Source: Fibrobacterota bacterium (GTDB taxonomy: Bacteria; Fibrobacterota; Chitinivibrionia; Chitinivibrionales; JANQEN01). Taken from it: a stretch of DNA of 6,638 nt. Below the pieces are notes generated by a model, which was not told the origin of the DNA, made no database searches, and saw only the letters and a list, made by a program, of their open reading frames with translations. Each line of letters begins with the position of its first letter. Position 1 is the stretch's first letter. The position numbers and the translations under genes were made by a program. The stretch lies in the NCBI GenBank assembly GCA_030619215.1, contig JAUXBV010000198.1, positions 1-6,638 of the forward strand, written 5' to 3'. This document shows positions 6,531 to 6,638 of this stretch, one piece after another.

Positions 6531-6638
6531 CAAAAATACTATCAACTCAAAGCTAATCCTGTTCGTTCCAGCCTGGTTGCATCTCCATCTGATTGGAAAT
6601 GGTATTCAGCGCATGCTCATTTTCACAATACCGGATTA
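6486..6638 (+). pseudogene. C-terminal piece of a Y1 / REP-associated tyrosine transposase, broken at its 5' end
   Basis: The frame opens after TAG (6483-6485) and runs off the right edge. From 6552 it reads ANPVRSSLVASPSDWKWYSA, then HAHFHNTGL. This is the signature that follows the catalytic helix in IS200-like REP-associated transposases (typically NPVRAGLV..PEDW.WSSA.AHL.G). The upstream HUH motif and the rest of the nuclease domain are absent from all plus-strand frames of 6220-6530. The recognisable part starts near YYQLKANPVR (about 6537), so the 5' break is around 6530. Intact members act at hairpins in single-stranded DNA. This copy cannot be active, though a relative elsewhere might act on the hairpins here. 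Confidence 0.72.

Noticed and set aside
6553..6638. Minus-strand open frame at the right edge ending in a TAG stop
   Set aside because: The opposite strand reads the REP-associated transposase signature, so this is its shadow.

Overview
The window reads as accessory chromosomal DNA from a bacterium, most likely of the Bacteroidota/FCB group. The main clue is a type IX secretion (Por) sorting domain at the end of a broken deiminase gene; Fibrobacterota-like relatives are an alternative. Base composition changes along the window. The left half has moderate GC, while the two genes in the right half are visibly AT-rich and look acquired.

Layout. Bases 1-3391 (minus strand) are one very large soluble hybrid histidine kinase with five PAS domains, a GAF domain, HisKA/HATPase_c and the first residues of a receiver domain; it runs off the left edge. 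Its start, ribosome site, a candidate promoter and a cluster of three ATACTTT half-sites lie at 3389-3454. Bases 3392-3735 hold only a short minus-strand frame whose first third resembles a decayed response-regulator receiver. Bases 3733-4188 (plus) are the 3' remnant of an agmatine-deiminase/peptidylarginine-deiminase type gene that ends in a type IX sorting domain.

From about 4247 to 6447 there are two consecutive one-gene units on the plus strand. The first encodes a 185-residue four-helix membrane protein of unknown function. The second encodes a 402-residue GT1/UGT-like glycosyltransferase. Each gene is bracketed by its own inverted repeat (23 bp with one mismatch; 28 bp with five mismatches). 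The two repeats are unrelated in sequence but begin with similar GTTG(T/A)G-type boxes. In each unit the right arm is followed directly by a second inverted repeat. If each unit is closed into a circle at the G|TT of its boundary boxes, its two ends and the inner repeat line up as one long hairpin. This is the logic of integron attC cassettes, although the paired arms extend well beyond a normal attC R box. No integrase is visible, so the region could be an integrase-less cassette cluster or a different cassette-like system. This is the most interesting signal in the window.

The right edge (about 6531-6638, plus) carries the C-terminal part of a Y1/REP-associated tyrosine transposase, recognised from its NPVR...DW.W.SA signature and broken at its 5' end. 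Three broken or possibly broken genes and two cassette-like units in about 3.2 kb mark this as a rearrangement hot spot beside the kinase.

No shared pathway links the genes. The kinase is a sensor with unknown signal and output. The glycosyltransferase and the membrane protein look like independent cargo.
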